64,000 nucleotides of DNA, taken from CAMDPA01 sp963825625. Its GTDB lineage: Bacteria > Pseudomonadota > Alphaproteobacteria > Rhizobiales > Hyphomicrobiaceae. The translations under genes were made by a program, and so were the position numbers. A model generated the notes under the pieces. It did no database searches. It saw nothing but the letters and a program-made list of their open reading frames with translations, and was not told the DNA's origin. Each line of letters starts with the position of its first letter. Position 1 is the first letter of the stretch. Below are positions 1-9,425 of the stretch, piece by piece. The DNA lies in the NCBI GenBank assembly GCA_963825625.1, contig CAWGUF010000019.1, positions 248,001-312,000 of the forward strand, in the 5' to 3' direction.

Positions 1-314
1 TCCACGATCACGAGGTCTGTGCCAGCCGGTACCGCCCATTCCAGGCGCTGCAGGCCGCCCTTGGTGGTGTCGCCGGAAACGCCCGCGTTGGCGACCTGGA
101 CCGCGTGGCCCCTCGCCCGCAGTGCTTTCTCCAGCTTGACGGGGAAGGCGGCTGATGGGGGCAGACGAAAACCTGCCGTCAGGCTGTCACCAAGGGCGAC
201 GATACGCAACGTGTCAGCGATGGCGGCGCCGGCGAAGGCCAGGCTCAGCATTGCAATTGCTGCTGCAATGCATAAGTGCGACCGCAGCACGGCATGGAAA
301 AGCCGGTTCCGCAT
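1..314 (-). CDS. tesA: SGNH-hydrolase arylesterase / lysophospholipase (TesA-like), N-terminal part
   Basis: Only the first 104 or so residues are present; the C-terminal part lies beyond the window edge. The start is ATG at 314-312. Residues about 12-33 form a hydrophobic signal peptide, so the enzyme is probably periplasmic. It is followed by the block-I motif ALGDSLTAG, whose serine is the nucleophile of the GDSL/SGNH esterase family, and by the block-II glycine region around VSGDTT. It is divergent from an ABC ATPase/FtsX-permease pair, the same arrangement as tesA next to ybbA-ybbP in E. coli, which supports the assignment. Substrate cannot be told from the sequence. Confidence 0.85.
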   Translation of the reverse strand, partial: MRNRLFHAVLRSHLCIAAAIAMLSLAFAGAAIADTLRIVALGDSLTAGFRLPPSAAFPVKLEKALRARGHAVQVANAGVSGDTTKGGLQRLEWAVPAGTDLVIV

Positions 315-504
315 CCTTATGTGGACGGGCGGGAAATGGCAGGCGCTTTGACTCATCTGTTCGCCTTATCAATGAACCAGTCTCACGGTTTGACGTAGAT
401 AGCTTCGGTGGCGGGAACAAGTCCCGCCGTCAGGCCTTGGTCGCCGATCGAGTGAGTCCGGAAGCCAATCCGGCGCCTCCTCGCAGCACGGGAGAGATCA
501 CCGC

Positions 505-1200
505 GTGACAGACGAAGCTCATATCGTCGAGCTGAACGCCGTCGGCCTGACGCTGACCAGCCGGGCTGGTCCAGTGGAAATCCTGCGGGGCGTCTCGCTG
601 GACGTGCCGGCTGGCCAGTCGCTGGCGATTGTCGGCCCGTCGGGCTCGGGAAAGACGTCGCTCCTGATGATCATGGCGGGTCTGGAGCGAGCGACCGTCG
701 GCTCGGTGCGGGTGGCTGGACACGCGCTGCAGGGGCTGAGCGAGGATGCGCTGGCCCGGATCCGCGGCGCTGAGATCGGGATCGTGTTCCAGTCGTTTCA
801 TCTGGTGCCGACGATGACCGCGCAGGAGAATGTGGCGTTGCCGCTGGAGTTCGCGGGGCGGGCAGATGCGGATAGCGCGGCGCAAGCGGTGCTGGAGGAG
901 GTGGGCCTGTCGCACCGGCTACAGCATTATCCGGCGGAGCTATCAGGCGGTGAGCAGCAGCGGGTCGCGATCGCGCGTGCGCTGGCGGCCAATCCCAAGC
1001 TGCTGCTGGCCGACGAGCCGACCGGCAATCTCGACGGGCGCACCGGGCAGCATGTCATCGAGCTGCTGTTCGGGCTGCAGCGGCGGCATGGGGCGACACT
1101 GGTGCTGGTGACGCACGATACCAAGCTGGCCGACTTGTGCGAGCGGACCGTGCGCATGGCTGACGGCGGGATCGAGAGCGCGGCGGAGACGTCGGTATGA
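505..1200 (+). CDS. ybbA: ABC transporter ATP-binding protein, YbbA/LolD type
   Basis: ATPase of 231 residues that powers a FtsX/MacB-type permease at the inner membrane. Walker A GPSGSGKT is at residues 44-51, the ABC signature LSGGEQQ at 146-152, Walker B LLLADE at 166-171 and the switch histidine at 204. The start is GTG; no good ATG lies upstream in frame. Its stop overlaps the next start (ATGA), so it is translationally coupled to the permease. Family members of this class (LolD, MacB, YbbA) move lipids or lipoproteins or drive envelope machinery rather than importing solutes; the actual substrate is unknown. Confidence 0.9.
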   Translation: MTDEAHIVELNAVGLTLTSRAGPVEILRGVSLDVPAGQSLAIVGPSGSGKTSLLMIMAGLERATVGSVRVAGHALQGLSEDALARIRGAEIGIVFQSFHLVPTMTAQENVALPLEFAGRADADSAAQAVLEEVGLSHRLQHYPAELSGGEQQRVAIARALAANPKLLLADEPTGNLDGRTGQHVIELLFGLQRRHGATLVLVTHDTKLADLCERTVRMADGGIESAAETSV

Positions 1201-3788
1201 CGGCCGTCGTTACGCCGAAGGCCGGCGAGGTCAGGGTCGGCAGAACATTGCGGCTGCCACTCGTGGTTCGTCTGGCGGGCCGGGAGCTGCGCGCCGGCCT
1301 GAAGGGGTTTTATGTCTTCATCGCCTGCATGGCGCTGGGTGTTGGCGTCATTACGGCTGTCGGAGCGCTGGCCGATTCCCTGCGCGCCGGTTTTGCCGCG
1401 CAAGGCGTGTCGATCCTGGGTGGTGATGCGACATTGGCGAGAATGCATGCGCGGGCCACGGCAGCCGAGCGCGGCTATCTGGAGAGCCAGGGACGAGTAA
1501 GCGAGGCGGCGACCATGCGGTCGATGGCCCGGCGCATCGACGGGTCAGAGCAGGCGCTGATCGAGCTGAAGGCTGTGGATGCGGCCTATCCGCTGGCGGG
1601 GGCGCTGGAGATGCGGGATGGCGCGAGCATCGGCGCGCTGCTTGCCCGCGCCAACAGCGCCGTCGTCGACCCCTTGTTCCTGGAGCGGATGCAGCTCAAA
1701 GTTGGCGACGGCTTCAAGCTGGGCCGCATCGAGGTGGTGATCTCCGGTGTCGTTGAACGCGAGCCTGACGGTCTGGGCGACAGACTGTCGTACGGCGCAC
1801 GGGTATTCGTCTCGACCGCGACGCTGATGAACACCGGGCTGGTGCAGCCGGGCTCGCTGGTGCGCTGGCGCTATGCGCTGCGGTTGCCCGAGGCCGACGA
1901 CGCGGCGTTGTCGGCATTTCGAGCGCGGGCGGCGAAGGCTCTACCTGAGGCCGGGTTCCTGTATGCGGACCGGCGCGATCCGTCGCCGCGCATCAGGCGC
2001 GTGCTCGACCGTCTGCAGCAGTTCCTGACCCTGATCGGCTTGACCTCGCTGTTGATCGGCGGGGTCGGCGTGGCGAATGCGGTCGGGACATTCATCGATC
2101 GGCGGCGCAAAGTCATCGGGACCATGAAAAGCGTGGGAGCGAGTGGGCGGATGGTGTTCGCCATCTTCTTCACGCAAGTCATGCTGATCGCAGGTCTGGG
2201 TATCGCGATCGGCCTTGCGGTGGGATTGTCGGTACCATTGCTGCTCGATGCGCTGATCGGCTCGGCACTGCCGATCAAGGCGGTTCTGCAGATCTCGCCT
2301 GCAACAGTGCTGACGGCGATCGTTTATGGCGTGCTGGTTGCTGCCTTGTTCACGTTGTGGCCGCTCGGCCGGGCCGACCGGATCCGCGCCGGCACGCTGT
2401 TTCGTGAAGACGTGGCGCCGGTTCGTGTCAGGCCGGGCTGGCCGGTGATCGGCGCCACGGCTGCTGTGCTGGCGGCACTGGTCGGGTTCGCGGTGCTGGG
2501 GGCGGAAGCGCGGTTGGTGGCCGGCGGTTTTCTGGCTGCCGTGCTGGGTGTGCTGGCGATGTTCGCCGGTCTCGGCTGGCTGGTGATGTGGGCGGCAAGG
2601 CGGGCGCCGAGGCCACGCAGCGCGGAATGGAGGCTGGCGATTGGCAATATCGGCGCGCCAGACGGATTGACGCGGTCGATCGTGCTGTCTCTGGGGACGG
2701 GATTATCATTGCTTGTGGCTGTGGGTTTGACCGAGGCGTCGTTGACGGAGGAGCTTCGCGCGCGGGTGCCGCAGACGAGCCCTTCGTACTTCGCGCTCGA
2801 TATTGCGCGCAGCGACCGCGCGACCTTCACCGACAACATCCGCAAGGCGGCGCCGGGTGCGCGCATCGACGAGGCACCGATGCTGCGCGGGCGGATCGTC
2901 AGTCTCAACGGTCGCTCAACCGAAGGCCTGAAAGTGCCGGCCAACGCGCAATGGGTGCTGCGGGGCGATCGCGGGCTCACTTACGCGGAGACGGTGCCGG
3001 ACGGGTCCACGGTCACCAAAGGCGCGTGGTGGGCGGCGGACTATACTGGTGAGCCGCTGGTATCGCTGGAGCAGGAGATCGCAGGGCTGTTGAAGCTCAA
3101 GGTCGGCGACACGATGACGGTGAACGTGCTCGGCCGCAATATCACAGCACGCATCGCCAACCTGCGCGAGGTGAAGTGGGAGAGCCTGGCGATCAACTTC
3201 TTCATGGTGTTCTCGCCGAACGCGCTGCAGGGCGCACCGCATAATCTGCTGGCAACGGTGACGCTGCCGAAGGATCTGACGCCGGCGGTGGAGTTGGCTC
3301 AGGAGGCGGCGGTAGCTCGCGGGGTGGCGCGAGCGCTGCCTACCGTGACACTGATCCGCGTCAAGGATGCGATCGCCGCGTTCGAGGCCGTGTTCGCCAA
3401 GGTGATGACGGCGGTCAGCGTCGCAGGCGGGGTGACGTTGGCGGCGGGCGCACTGGTGCTGGCGGGTGCACTGGCAACTGCGCAGCGCAGGCGCATCAAG
3501 CAAGCGGTGATCCTCAAGACGCTGGGGGCCACCCGGCGTCAGATCCTCACCTCTCATCTGATCGAATATCTTCTGCTGGCGATGGCGGCATCGGTATTCG
3601 CCGTGGCGCTTGGCGGACTGGCGGCATGGGCAACCATCACCTATGTGATGGAGATCGGATTCGTCCTGTCGGTCGCGGCGATAGCGCAGGCGCTGGCGGT
3701 GGCTCTTGGTCTGATTCTGGCCTTTGGCGTGGCAGGCACGTGGGCGGTGTTGCGCGCCCCTGCGGTGCCCACACTGCGGTCTGAGTAG
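1197..3788 (+). CDS. ybbP: FtsX-family ABC permease, YbbP type
   Basis: Inner-membrane permease of 863 residues, partner of the ATPase with which it overlaps by 4 bases. One N-terminal membrane segment precedes a large extracytoplasmic domain; groups of membrane segments occur around residues 270-390 and 410-470, followed by a second soluble domain and a final group of membrane segments near 735-850. This duplicated FtsX layout and the length match YbbP, which is about 800 residues in E. coli. Together with divergent tesA the locus is a conserved proteobacterial unit. The role is inferred to be envelope lipid or lysophospholipid handling; direct proof is lacking. The frame is intact. Confidence 0.85.
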   Translation: MTAVVTPKAGEVRVGRTLRLPLVVRLAGRELRAGLKGFYVFIACMALGVGVITAVGALADSLRAGFAAQGVSILGGDATLARMHARATAAERGYLESQGRVSEAATMRSMARRIDGSEQALIELKAVDAAYPLAGALEMRDGASIGALLARANSAVVDPLFLERMQLKVGDGFKLGRIEVVISGVVEREPDGLGDRLSYGARVFVSTATLMNTGLVQPGSLVRWRYALRLPEADDAALSAFRARAAKALPEAGFLYADRRDPSPRIRRVLDRLQQFLTLIGLTSLLIGGVGVANAVGTFIDRRRKVIGTMKSVGASGRMVFAIFFTQVMLIAGLGIAIGLAVGLSVPLLLDALIGSALPIKAVLQISPATVLTAIVYGVLVAALFTLWPLGRADRIRAGTLFREDVAPVRVRPGWPVIGATAAVLAALVGFAVLGAEARLVAGGFLAAVLGVLAMFAGLGWLVMWAARRAPRPRSAEWRLAIGNIGAPDGLTRSIVLSLGTGLSLLVAVGLTEASLTEELRARVPQTSPSYFALDIARSDRATFTDNIRKAAPGARIDEAPMLRGRIVSLNGRSTEGLKVPANAQWVLRGDRGLTYAETVPDGSTVTKGAWWAADYTGEPLVSLEQEIAGLLKLKVGDTMTVNVLGRNITARIANLREVKWESLAINFFMVFSPNALQGAPHNLLATVTLPKDLTPAVELAQEAAVARGVARALPTVTLIRVKDAIAAFEAVFAKVMTAVSVAGGVTLAAGALVLAGALATAQRRRIKQAVILKTLGATRRQILTSHLIEYLLLAMAASVFAVALGGLAAWATITYVMEIGFVLSVAAIAQALAVALGLILAFGVAGTWAVLRAPAVPTLRSE

Positions 3789-3964
3789 GGGCTTATTTGC
3801 CATTTGCCCGGGAACAAAACGCCGGGGCTTGCAAGTTTGCCTGGATTTCCTACCTCTAGCGTCGGGAATGTGGCGCCTGGAGTCTTGAAAGGCTCGGGCA
3901 AAGCGGCCATATTCCGTTGGCGGCCCACGAGGCTGAATCATCAGGGATCGGGACCCAAACGAGA

Positions 3965-4762
3965 ATGGCTGAACCAAGATGGAATGCGCAGGTCGGCACC
4001 GGCACGCGTACGGGCGTTGCTGTTGACGAGGGCCTGCGGTCCTACATGCTGTCGGTCTACAACTATATGGCCGGCGGTCTGGTGCTCACCGGTTTGGTGG
4101 CATACTTCATCTTCACGCAGGCGGTGACAGCTGATCCACAGCTCGCCGCCAAGTCCGCTTCGGGTGCGGTCATGGCGCTCAAGCGGGGGATGTTCCTGAC
4201 GCCGCTTGGCGCGGCCATGTTCGCATCGCCCCTGAAGTGGGTGATCATGCTTGCGCCGCTGGCGTTCGTGTTCTTCCTGTCGTTCCGTGTCTACCACATG
4301 AGCGTGGGCGCGGCGCAGATCTCCTTCTGGCTGTTCGCGGCCGTGATGGGCGCCTCTCTGTCATCGATCTTCCTGGTGTTCACCGGGCAGTCGATCGTGA
4401 AGGTGTTCTTCATTACCGCGGCGGCGTTCGCCTGCCTGTCGCTGTACGGCTACACGACGAAGAAGGACCTGTCGGGCTGGGGCACGTTCCTGATCATGGG
4501 CGTGTTCGGCATCATCATCGCGGCGCTGGTCAACATCTTCCTGCAGTCGCCGGCTCTGCAGTTCGCCATCTCGGCGATCGGTGTGCTGGTGTTCGCGGGC
4601 CTGACCGCCTACGACACGCAGCAGATCAAGGACGGCTACTACCAGTACGTCGGTGATGCCGCTGCGATGGGCAAAGGCGCGATCATGGGTGCGCTGAGCC
4701 TGTACCTCGACTTCATCAACATGTTCCAGTTCCTGTTGTTCTTCATGGGCGACCGGGAATAA
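3965..4762 (+). CDS. Bax inhibitor-1/YccA family integral membrane protein
   Basis: A protein of 265 residues with about seven hydrophobic segments and the BI-1 family pattern, including the late segment with the motif FAGLTAYDTQQIK, in which the aspartate belongs to the family's conserved di-aspartyl pH sensor. I start it at the ATG giving MAEPRWNAQ; an upstream in-frame ATG would add 16 residues that do not look conserved. Bacterial BI-1 proteins are thought to be calcium-leak channels or to assist FtsH in membrane proteolysis. It stands alone and is followed by a strong terminator, so it is probably transcribed as a single gene. Confidence 0.88.
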   Translation: MAEPRWNAQVGTGTRTGVAVDEGLRSYMLSVYNYMAGGLVLTGLVAYFIFTQAVTADPQLAAKSASGAVMALKRGMFLTPLGAAMFASPLKWVIMLAPLAFVFFLSFRVYHMSVGAAQISFWLFAAVMGASLSSIFLVFTGQSIVKVFFITAAAFACLSLYGYTTKKDLSGWGTFLIMGVFGIIIAALVNIFLQSPALQFAISAIGVLVFAGLTAYDTQQIKDGYYQYVGDAAAMGKGAIMGALSLYLDFINMFQFLLFFMGDRE

Positions 4763-4823
4763 CGTGAGAGGCGGCGGCTGGCAGACCGGTCGCCGCGCCA
4801 ATCGCGCTACTGGAGCGAAATCG

Positions 4824-4854
4824 AAAGGCCCCGCCTGTGTGCGGGGCCTTTTTT
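4824..4854 (+). terminator. Rho-independent terminator after the BI-1 gene
   Basis: A perfect 11-bp stem, AAAGGCCCCGC at 4824-4834 paired with GCGGGGCCTTT at 4841-4851, closes a 6-base loop and runs straight into a tract of six T. The A-tract on the other side means it may also act for tyrS, which converges from the right. Confidence 0.92.
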
Positions 4855-4911
4855 GCTCGAGGGCATTGATGTGTGCCGGTCGCCGCCGGCAGGCGTGGGC
4901 AGCAGCGCTTC

Positions 4912-6167
4912 TCAGACCGGCTTCAACAGCACGTGCCGCTTCCTGCCGGCGGAAAGCTTGATGACGCCATCGGCGGTGAGGTCGGCGCCGGTCAGGCGGG
5001 CCTTGTCGTCGGTGACAGCCACATCGTTGACACGCAGGCCGCCGCCTTGGATCTGGCGGCGGGCCTCGCCGTTGGATTTCGCCAAGCCCGCCAGCACGAA
5101 TGCGCCAGGACGCCGAGACCGGCGCTGAGTTCGTTCGACGGCACCTCTATCGTCGGCAGATCGGTGGCGAGAGCCCCCTGCTCGAACGTCTTGCGCGCCG
5201 TCTCAGCCGCCTGCTCGGCGGCTTGCGCGGCCGTGGATCAGCGCCGTCGCCTCGGTCGCCAGCACCTTCTTGGCCTCGTTGATCTCGGCGCCCTGCAGCG
5301 CTTCCAGCCGAGCGATCTCGTCCATCGGCAACAGCGTGAACAGCTTCAGGAAGCGGCCGACATCGGCGTCCTCGGTGTTGCGCCAGAACTGCCAGTAGTC
5401 GTAGGCCGACAGCATGTCGGCGTTGAGCCAGACCGCGCCGGAGGCGGTCTTGCCCATCTTGGCGCCGGAGGCGGTGGTGAGCAGCGGACAGGTCAGGGCG
5501 TAGAGCTGATGGGTGCCCATGCGGCGGCCGAGATCGATGCCGGTGACGATGTTGCCCCACTGGTCCGAGCCGCCCATCTGCAGGTTGCAGCCATAGCGCC
5601 GGGCCAGCTCGACGAAGTCGTAGGCCTGCAGCAGCATGTAGTTGAATTCGATGAACGACAGCTCCTGCTCGCGCTCCAGGCGCAGCTTGGCCGAATCCAT
5701 CGTCAGCATGCGATTGACGGAGAAATGCCGGCCGACATCGCGCAGGAACTCGATGTAGTTGAGCGGCGCCAGCCACTCGGCGTTGTCGGCCATGACGGCG
5801 TCCGTCGCGGCCGTCGCCGAAGCTGATGAGCTTGGCGAAGACCTGCTGCATGCCGGCCTTGTTGGCCTCGATCTCCTCGATCGGACGGATCGCGCGCGTC
5901 TCGTCCTTGCCGGAGGGATCGCCGACCCGCGTCGTGCCGCCGCCCATCAGCACGATCGGCTTGTTGCCGGTCTCCTGCAGCCAGTAGCAGCATCATGATG
6001 GAAATGAGCGAGCCGATGTGCAGGGACGGGGCGGTGCAGTCGTAGCCGACGTAGGCCACGACCTCGCGCTTGGCGGCAAGAGCATCAAGGCCTGCCGGGT
6101 CTGAGCACTGGTGCACGTAGCCGCGCCCGGTCATGATCTGCAGAAAATCGGATTTGTAGCTGGTCAT
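4912..6167 (-). CDS. tyrS: Tyrosyl-tRNA synthetase (frame interrupted by four indels)
   Basis: Class I aminoacyl-tRNA synthetase charging tRNA-Tyr. Read across shifts, the locus gives a full-length protein of about 418 residues: MTSYKSDFL start, HIGS (HIGH-type signature), MGGGTTRVGDPSGKDE, the tyrosine pocket around MGGSDQWGN, KMGKT (KMSKS loop) and a C-terminal S4 RNA-binding domain with SNGEARRQI. Shifts lie near 5984, 5806 and 5222 (each one extra base) and near 5105 (one base missing). The residues on both sides of each shift are conserved, so I treat the gene as functional and the shifts as sequence errors. It diverges from anmK, a common alphaproteobacterial neighbour. Confidence 0.9.
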
Positions 6168-6242
6168 GGTATAGGCTCAATCGGATAAGCATTCCCTCGG
6201 TCCCTGCCGCGGCTGTCAATGGCGGAGGGAAAGGAGACCTAC

Positions 6243-7364
6243 ATGCACGGGATGCTGCCGATGGGCAAGCTGGTGAATGCGATCGGGTTGATGAGCGGGA
6301 CGTCGCTGGACGGAATCGACGTCGCGCTCGTGCGTACCGATGGCGAGGCGGTCGTGGAGCGCGGGCGGAACAGAACGGTTCCTTATTCGGAGGCGTTTCG
6401 CCAAAAGTTGCGTGAAGGCCTGCAAGAAGCAACAACGATCACCGAGCGGGCGCAACGCCCCGGCCGCCTGCGGTTGCTCGAGCAGTATCTGACTGATCTG
6501 CATGTGGAAGCGGTGCAGCAGTTCTGCGAGGATCAGCTGTTGGAGGCGGGCGAGATCGATGTCATCGGCTTTCATGGTCAGACTGTGCTGCACAAGCCCG
6601 CGACCGGGCTGACGGTGCAACTCGGCGACGGTAAGCGGTTGGCGGAGTTGACAGGGATCGACGTGGTCTACGACCTGCGGGCGGCCGACATGGCGGCAGG
6701 TGGACAGGGTGCGCCGCTGGTGCCGGCCTACCATCAGGCGCTGGTAGCAAAGCTGCCGCAGCAGCCCGTGGTTCTGGTCAACATCGGCGGGGTTGCGAAT
6801 ATCACCTACATCGGACGGGACGGCAGGCTGATCGCTTTCGACACCGGCCCCGGCAATGCGATGCTCGACGACTGGATGATGCGAAAGACGGGGCACACGC
6901 ATGATCCTGACGGCCGTGTGGCGGCGCAGGGTGTGGTGCGACAGGACTACGTTGCGGAATACCTCAAGCACTCCTACTTCGCCTCGCCTCCACCGAAGTC
7001 GCTGGACCGCAACGCATTTGCCTGGCAGCTCGTGAGCCAGCTGCCACTGACGGACGGAGCGGCAACGCTGACGGCGTTCGCTGCGGAGGCGATTGCCAGG
7101 GCGCGACGGCACTTGCCGGAAGAGCCGCAGTTGTGGATCGTCAGCGGCGGCGGGCGCAAAAACAAGACGCTGATGAGCATGATTGCGGGTTTGGTGCAGA
7201 ATGCCGTGGTGCCGGCGGAAGCGGTCGGGCTCGACGGCGATTTGCTCGAGGCGGAGGCGTTCGGTTATCTTGCCGTGCGCTCGCTGTACGGCCTCCCGCT
7301 TACGTTTCCGGGCACCACAGGCGTGTCCGAGCCCATCTCGGGCGGCGTGCTCGCAAGGGCATGA
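6243..7364 (+). CDS. anmK: Anhydro-N-acetylmuramic acid kinase
   Basis: Cytoplasmic kinase of 373 residues that opens and phosphorylates 1,6-anhydro-MurNAc to MurNAc-6-phosphate during peptidoglycan recycling. Family signatures are present: the N-terminal phosphate loop GLMSGTSLDGIDVAL, the central NIGGVANIT and DTGPGNAMLDDW, and the C-terminal VSGGGRKNK. The start at 6243 is chosen because AAGGAGA lies 6 bases upstream of it; an in-frame ATG at 6219 has no such site. The frame is intact. It sits head-to-head with tyrS and is followed by a small membrane protein gene 23 bases downstream. Confidence 0.95.
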   Translation: MHGMLPMGKLVNAIGLMSGTSLDGIDVALVRTDGEAVVERGRNRTVPYSEAFRQKLREGLQEATTITERAQRPGRLRLLEQYLTDLHVEAVQQFCEDQLLEAGEIDVIGFHGQTVLHKPATGLTVQLGDGKRLAELTGIDVVYDLRAADMAAGGQGAPLVPAYHQALVAKLPQQPVVLVNIGGVANITYIGRDGRLIAFDTGPGNAMLDDWMMRKTGHTHDPDGRVAAQGVVRQDYVAEYLKHSYFASPPPKSLDRNAFAWQLVSQLPLTDGAATLTAFAAEAIARARRHLPEEPQLWIVSGGGRKNKTLMSMIAGLVQNAVVPAEAVGLDGDLLEAEAFGYLAVRSLYGLPLTFPGTTGVSEPISGGVLARA

Positions 7365-7387
7365 GGCAAGGCTAACAGGATCGGGGA

Positions 7388-7657
7388 ATGATGCCGCTGC
7401 TCAAAATGATCTTCTTTGCGGGCCTGGTGCTACTTGGCGGCATCGCCGTGTTCATCGGCGGCATCGTGATGCTGACCAGCCTGCAGTCAGGCGCAATCGT
7501 TCTGACCAGCGGGCCGAGCGGCAGCGAAGTGACGGAGACCATCACGCGCGCGGCGGACGCCTCCCGGTTCTGGCGGCTTTATGCGGTGCTCGGCGTGACC
7601 CCACTGGTGGTGGGGGGAGCAGTGCTGTGGTGGGGCGTTCGTGCCTTCAGGCGGTAG
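7388..7657 (+). CDS. Small membrane protein of unknown function
   Basis: Protein of 89 residues with two clear membrane segments, about residues 7-30 and 68-85, joined by a short polar loop, and a basic C-terminus (VRAFRR). I do not recognise a family. It lies 23 bases after anmK and 37 bases before a glutathione transferase gene, all on the same strand, so co-transcription is plausible. No catalytic motif is visible. Confidence 0.6.
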   Translation: MMPLLKMIFFAGLVLLGGIAVFIGGIVMLTSLQSGAIVLTSGPSGSEVTETITRAADASRFWRLYAVLGVTPLVVGGAVLWWGVRAFRR

Positions 7658-7694
7658 CGACAGCCAGAGTGTTGACCAAAGGAGCGAGAACGCC

Positions 7695-8276
7695 ATGCTT
7701 GAATTCTACTTTGCCCCGGGCAGCAGCTCGATGGCCCCGCACATAGCGCTGTTCGAAGTCGGCGCAACATTCGAGCCGCGGCCGGTCTCGTTCGCCAGCA
7801 AGCAGCAACGCAGCAAGGAATTTCTCGCGATCAACCCGGCCGGAAAGGTGCCGGTGCTGGTCGTCGACGGGCGGCCGCTGACGGAGGTCGCGGGTATACT
7901 CTACTATCTGGCACGACGTTTCCCTGACGCTAAGCTGCTACCCCACGGCGATGTCCTGGCGGAGGCGGAGGTGGTGGCCTGGATGTCGTTCATTGCCTCA
8001 ACCGTGCATCCGGCACGTAATCGGGGGATCGAGCACGCCAAGGATGTCTATGCGATTGTCGAGACGATGCTCGGCGGGAGAACCTGGGCGGCAGGGGACT
8101 ACTCGATCGCCGACATTCATCTTTTCCGGCTGTATTGGCGCATTCGCGACGCCATGGAACCGCATCGGGCCACGATTACCACTATAGAGGCGCACTATCA
8201 GCGGATGATGGCGCGCCCCGCGGTGATCAAGACGATCGAGGCGGAGACGGCAGTCGGCTACGAGCTGCCGAACTGA
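7695..8276 (+). CDS. Glutathione S-transferase family protein
   Basis: A soluble 193-residue protein with the N-terminal thioredoxin-like fold (MLEFYFAPGSSSMAPH, with the serine cluster typical of beta/theta-type bacterial enzymes) and the cis-proline motif NPAGKVPVLVVDG. The helical C-terminal domain contains the N-capping motif WAAGDYSIADIHLF. The start is placed at MLEFYF because the fold begins there; the reading frame extends 18 residues further upstream without similarity. Probable role is conjugation or peroxide/dehalogenation chemistry using glutathione; substrate unknown. Confidence 0.85.
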   Translation: MLEFYFAPGSSSMAPHIALFEVGATFEPRPVSFASKQQRSKEFLAINPAGKVPVLVVDGRPLTEVAGILYYLARRFPDAKLLPHGDVLAEAEVVAWMSFIASTVHPARNRGIEHAKDVYAIVETMLGGRTWAAGDYSIADIHLFRLYWRIRDAMEPHRATITTIEAHYQRMMARPAVIKTIEAETAVGYELPN

Positions 8277-8332
8277 GATGATGCCGAATTGAGATGATGC
8301 AGGCACGGAGCGGCGCGCCAGGTCTTGCGGTC

Positions 8333-9019
8333 TCAGCGTTCCGCTTTGCGTTTCTCCTCGAGGATCTCGATCATGCGGCGATCGACGTAGGTGCCAACCG
8401 CGTCGACCAGGCTGGCGGAGAGATCCTCCTTGTTCTCGTCGATGAAGAAGTGATTGGCGCTTGGAATGATCTGATGCTCGATCTTTATGCCGCGCTGGGT
8501 CTTGGTCTTTGCTGCGAGCTCGGCCACCGAAGCTGACGGCACGACGCGATCCTTCTCGCCATTGACCATGAGGCCGGAGGACGGGCAGGGCGCAAGGAAC
8601 GAGAAATCGTAGATGTTGGCGGGCGGGGCGACGCATATGAAAGCATCGATCTCCGGCCGTCGCATCAACAGCTGCATGGCAATCCAGGTTCCGAACGAGA
8701 AGCCGACGATCCAGCAGGCCTTGGCATCGGGCTTGACCAGCTGCATCCAGTCCAGGGCCGAGGCCGCGTCTGCCAGCTCACCGGGGCCATTGTCGAAATA
8801 GCCCTGGCTGCGGCCGACGCCGCGGAAGTTGAAGCGCAGGACAGAGAAGCCGCGCTCATGGAACATATAGTAGAGCGAATGCACCACGGGGTTGTTCATG
8901 GTGCCGCCGAACTGGGGATGCGGGTGTAGAATCAGGGCGAGCGGGCTCTGCGGATCCGGCTCGTGATGGTAGCGTGCTTCCAGGCGACCAGCAGGGCCGT
9001 TGATGATCAGTTCAGGCAT
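8333..9019 (-). CDS. Alpha/beta hydrolase of the COG2945 type
   Basis: A 228-residue cytoplasmic hydrolase. HPHPQFGG near residue 32 and the nucleophile elbow GFSFG with Ser108 are typical of this family. An acidic residue in the NGEKDRVV segment and the histidine of SANHFF complete a plausible catalytic triad. I start at MPELIING; the frame runs about 50 residues further upstream through sequence that overlaps the promoter region of iscR and does not look coding. Physiological substrate unknown; the family is annotated as esterase or hydrolase. Confidence 0.85.
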   Translation of the reverse strand: MPELIINGPAGRLEARYHHEPDPQSPLALILHPHPQFGGTMNNPVVHSLYYMFHERGFSVLRFNFRGVGRSQGYFDNGPGELADAASALDWMQLVKPDAKACWIVGFSFGTWIAMQLLMRRPEIDAFICVAPPANIYDFSFLAPCPSSGLMVNGEKDRVVPSASVAELAAKTKTQRGIKIEHQIIPSANHFFIDENKEDLSASLVDAVGTYVDRRMIEILEEKRKAER

Positions 9020-9146
9020 TTGACCTCGCGCAAGATGCGGGTTGTTGCGAAGGCCCCGGTATGGGGCGGCTGTGGCGCATGGCGGCTCCCGGCGGGGGAT
9101 TTCGATCAGGTAGGCGCAAATGCGCTCGTTTGCTTGTCGACTAATC

Positions 9147-9175
9147 TTGACTTGGGCGCTCGGGATTACCATAGT
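9147..9175 (+). promoter_or_regulatory. Candidate sigma-70 promoter for the suf operon
   Basis: TTGACT at 9147-9152 matches a -35 box and is followed after 17 bases by CATAGT at 9170-9175, a weak -10 box. It lies in the 400-base gap between the divergent hydrolase and iscR, pointing at iscR. The Irr-like box starts 7 bases downstream. Inferred by eye only. Confidence 0.4.
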
Positions 9176-9181
9176 CTAGGC

Positions 9182-9196
9182 TTAGAACAATTCGAA
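9182..9196. promoter_or_regulatory. Irr/iron-control-element-like inverted repeat upstream of iscR
   Basis: TTAGAACAATTCGAA is an imperfect palindrome with half-sites TTAGAA and TTCGAA. It resembles the iron control element (TTTAGAA-n-TTCTAAA type) bound by Irr in Rhizobiales, where suf operons are iron-regulated. It would overlap the transcription start of the promoter just upstream, fitting repression. The match was made from memory of the consensus, not by a scan. Confidence 0.4.
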
Positions 9197-9425
9197 GCTC
9201 TGTCGCATTAGATGCGCCTGCTTGCACCTGAGCGCAAGGACGCGCAGCCAGCTGACCAGAGATCGTCGTGCTCGAAAGGAAGGCCCTCTTAGCACATTTC
9301 TCGCAGGAGTTGACAAGTAGCGGCGGCTGGATCCGCAGAACCGGGAAGAACGATCCCTCCCGGAATGACGTTGATGCTGTTGGGCCGGCACAAAGCGCAT
9401 GGCCTCATACTCGGGAGAATGCGAC
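9197..9425. other. Leader region of iscR, no gene seen
   Basis: This stretch holds no convincing reading frame. It would be the 5' untranslated leader if the promoter at 9147-9175 is used. A second TTGACA is present near 9309 but has no good -10 partner. No clear IscR-type binding site could be recognised by eye. Confidence 0.4.

Noticed and set aside
19..508. Plus-strand open frames covering 19-508.
   Set aside because: They are shadows of the minus-strand tesA gene and its upstream region; composition and lack of family similarity argue against coding.
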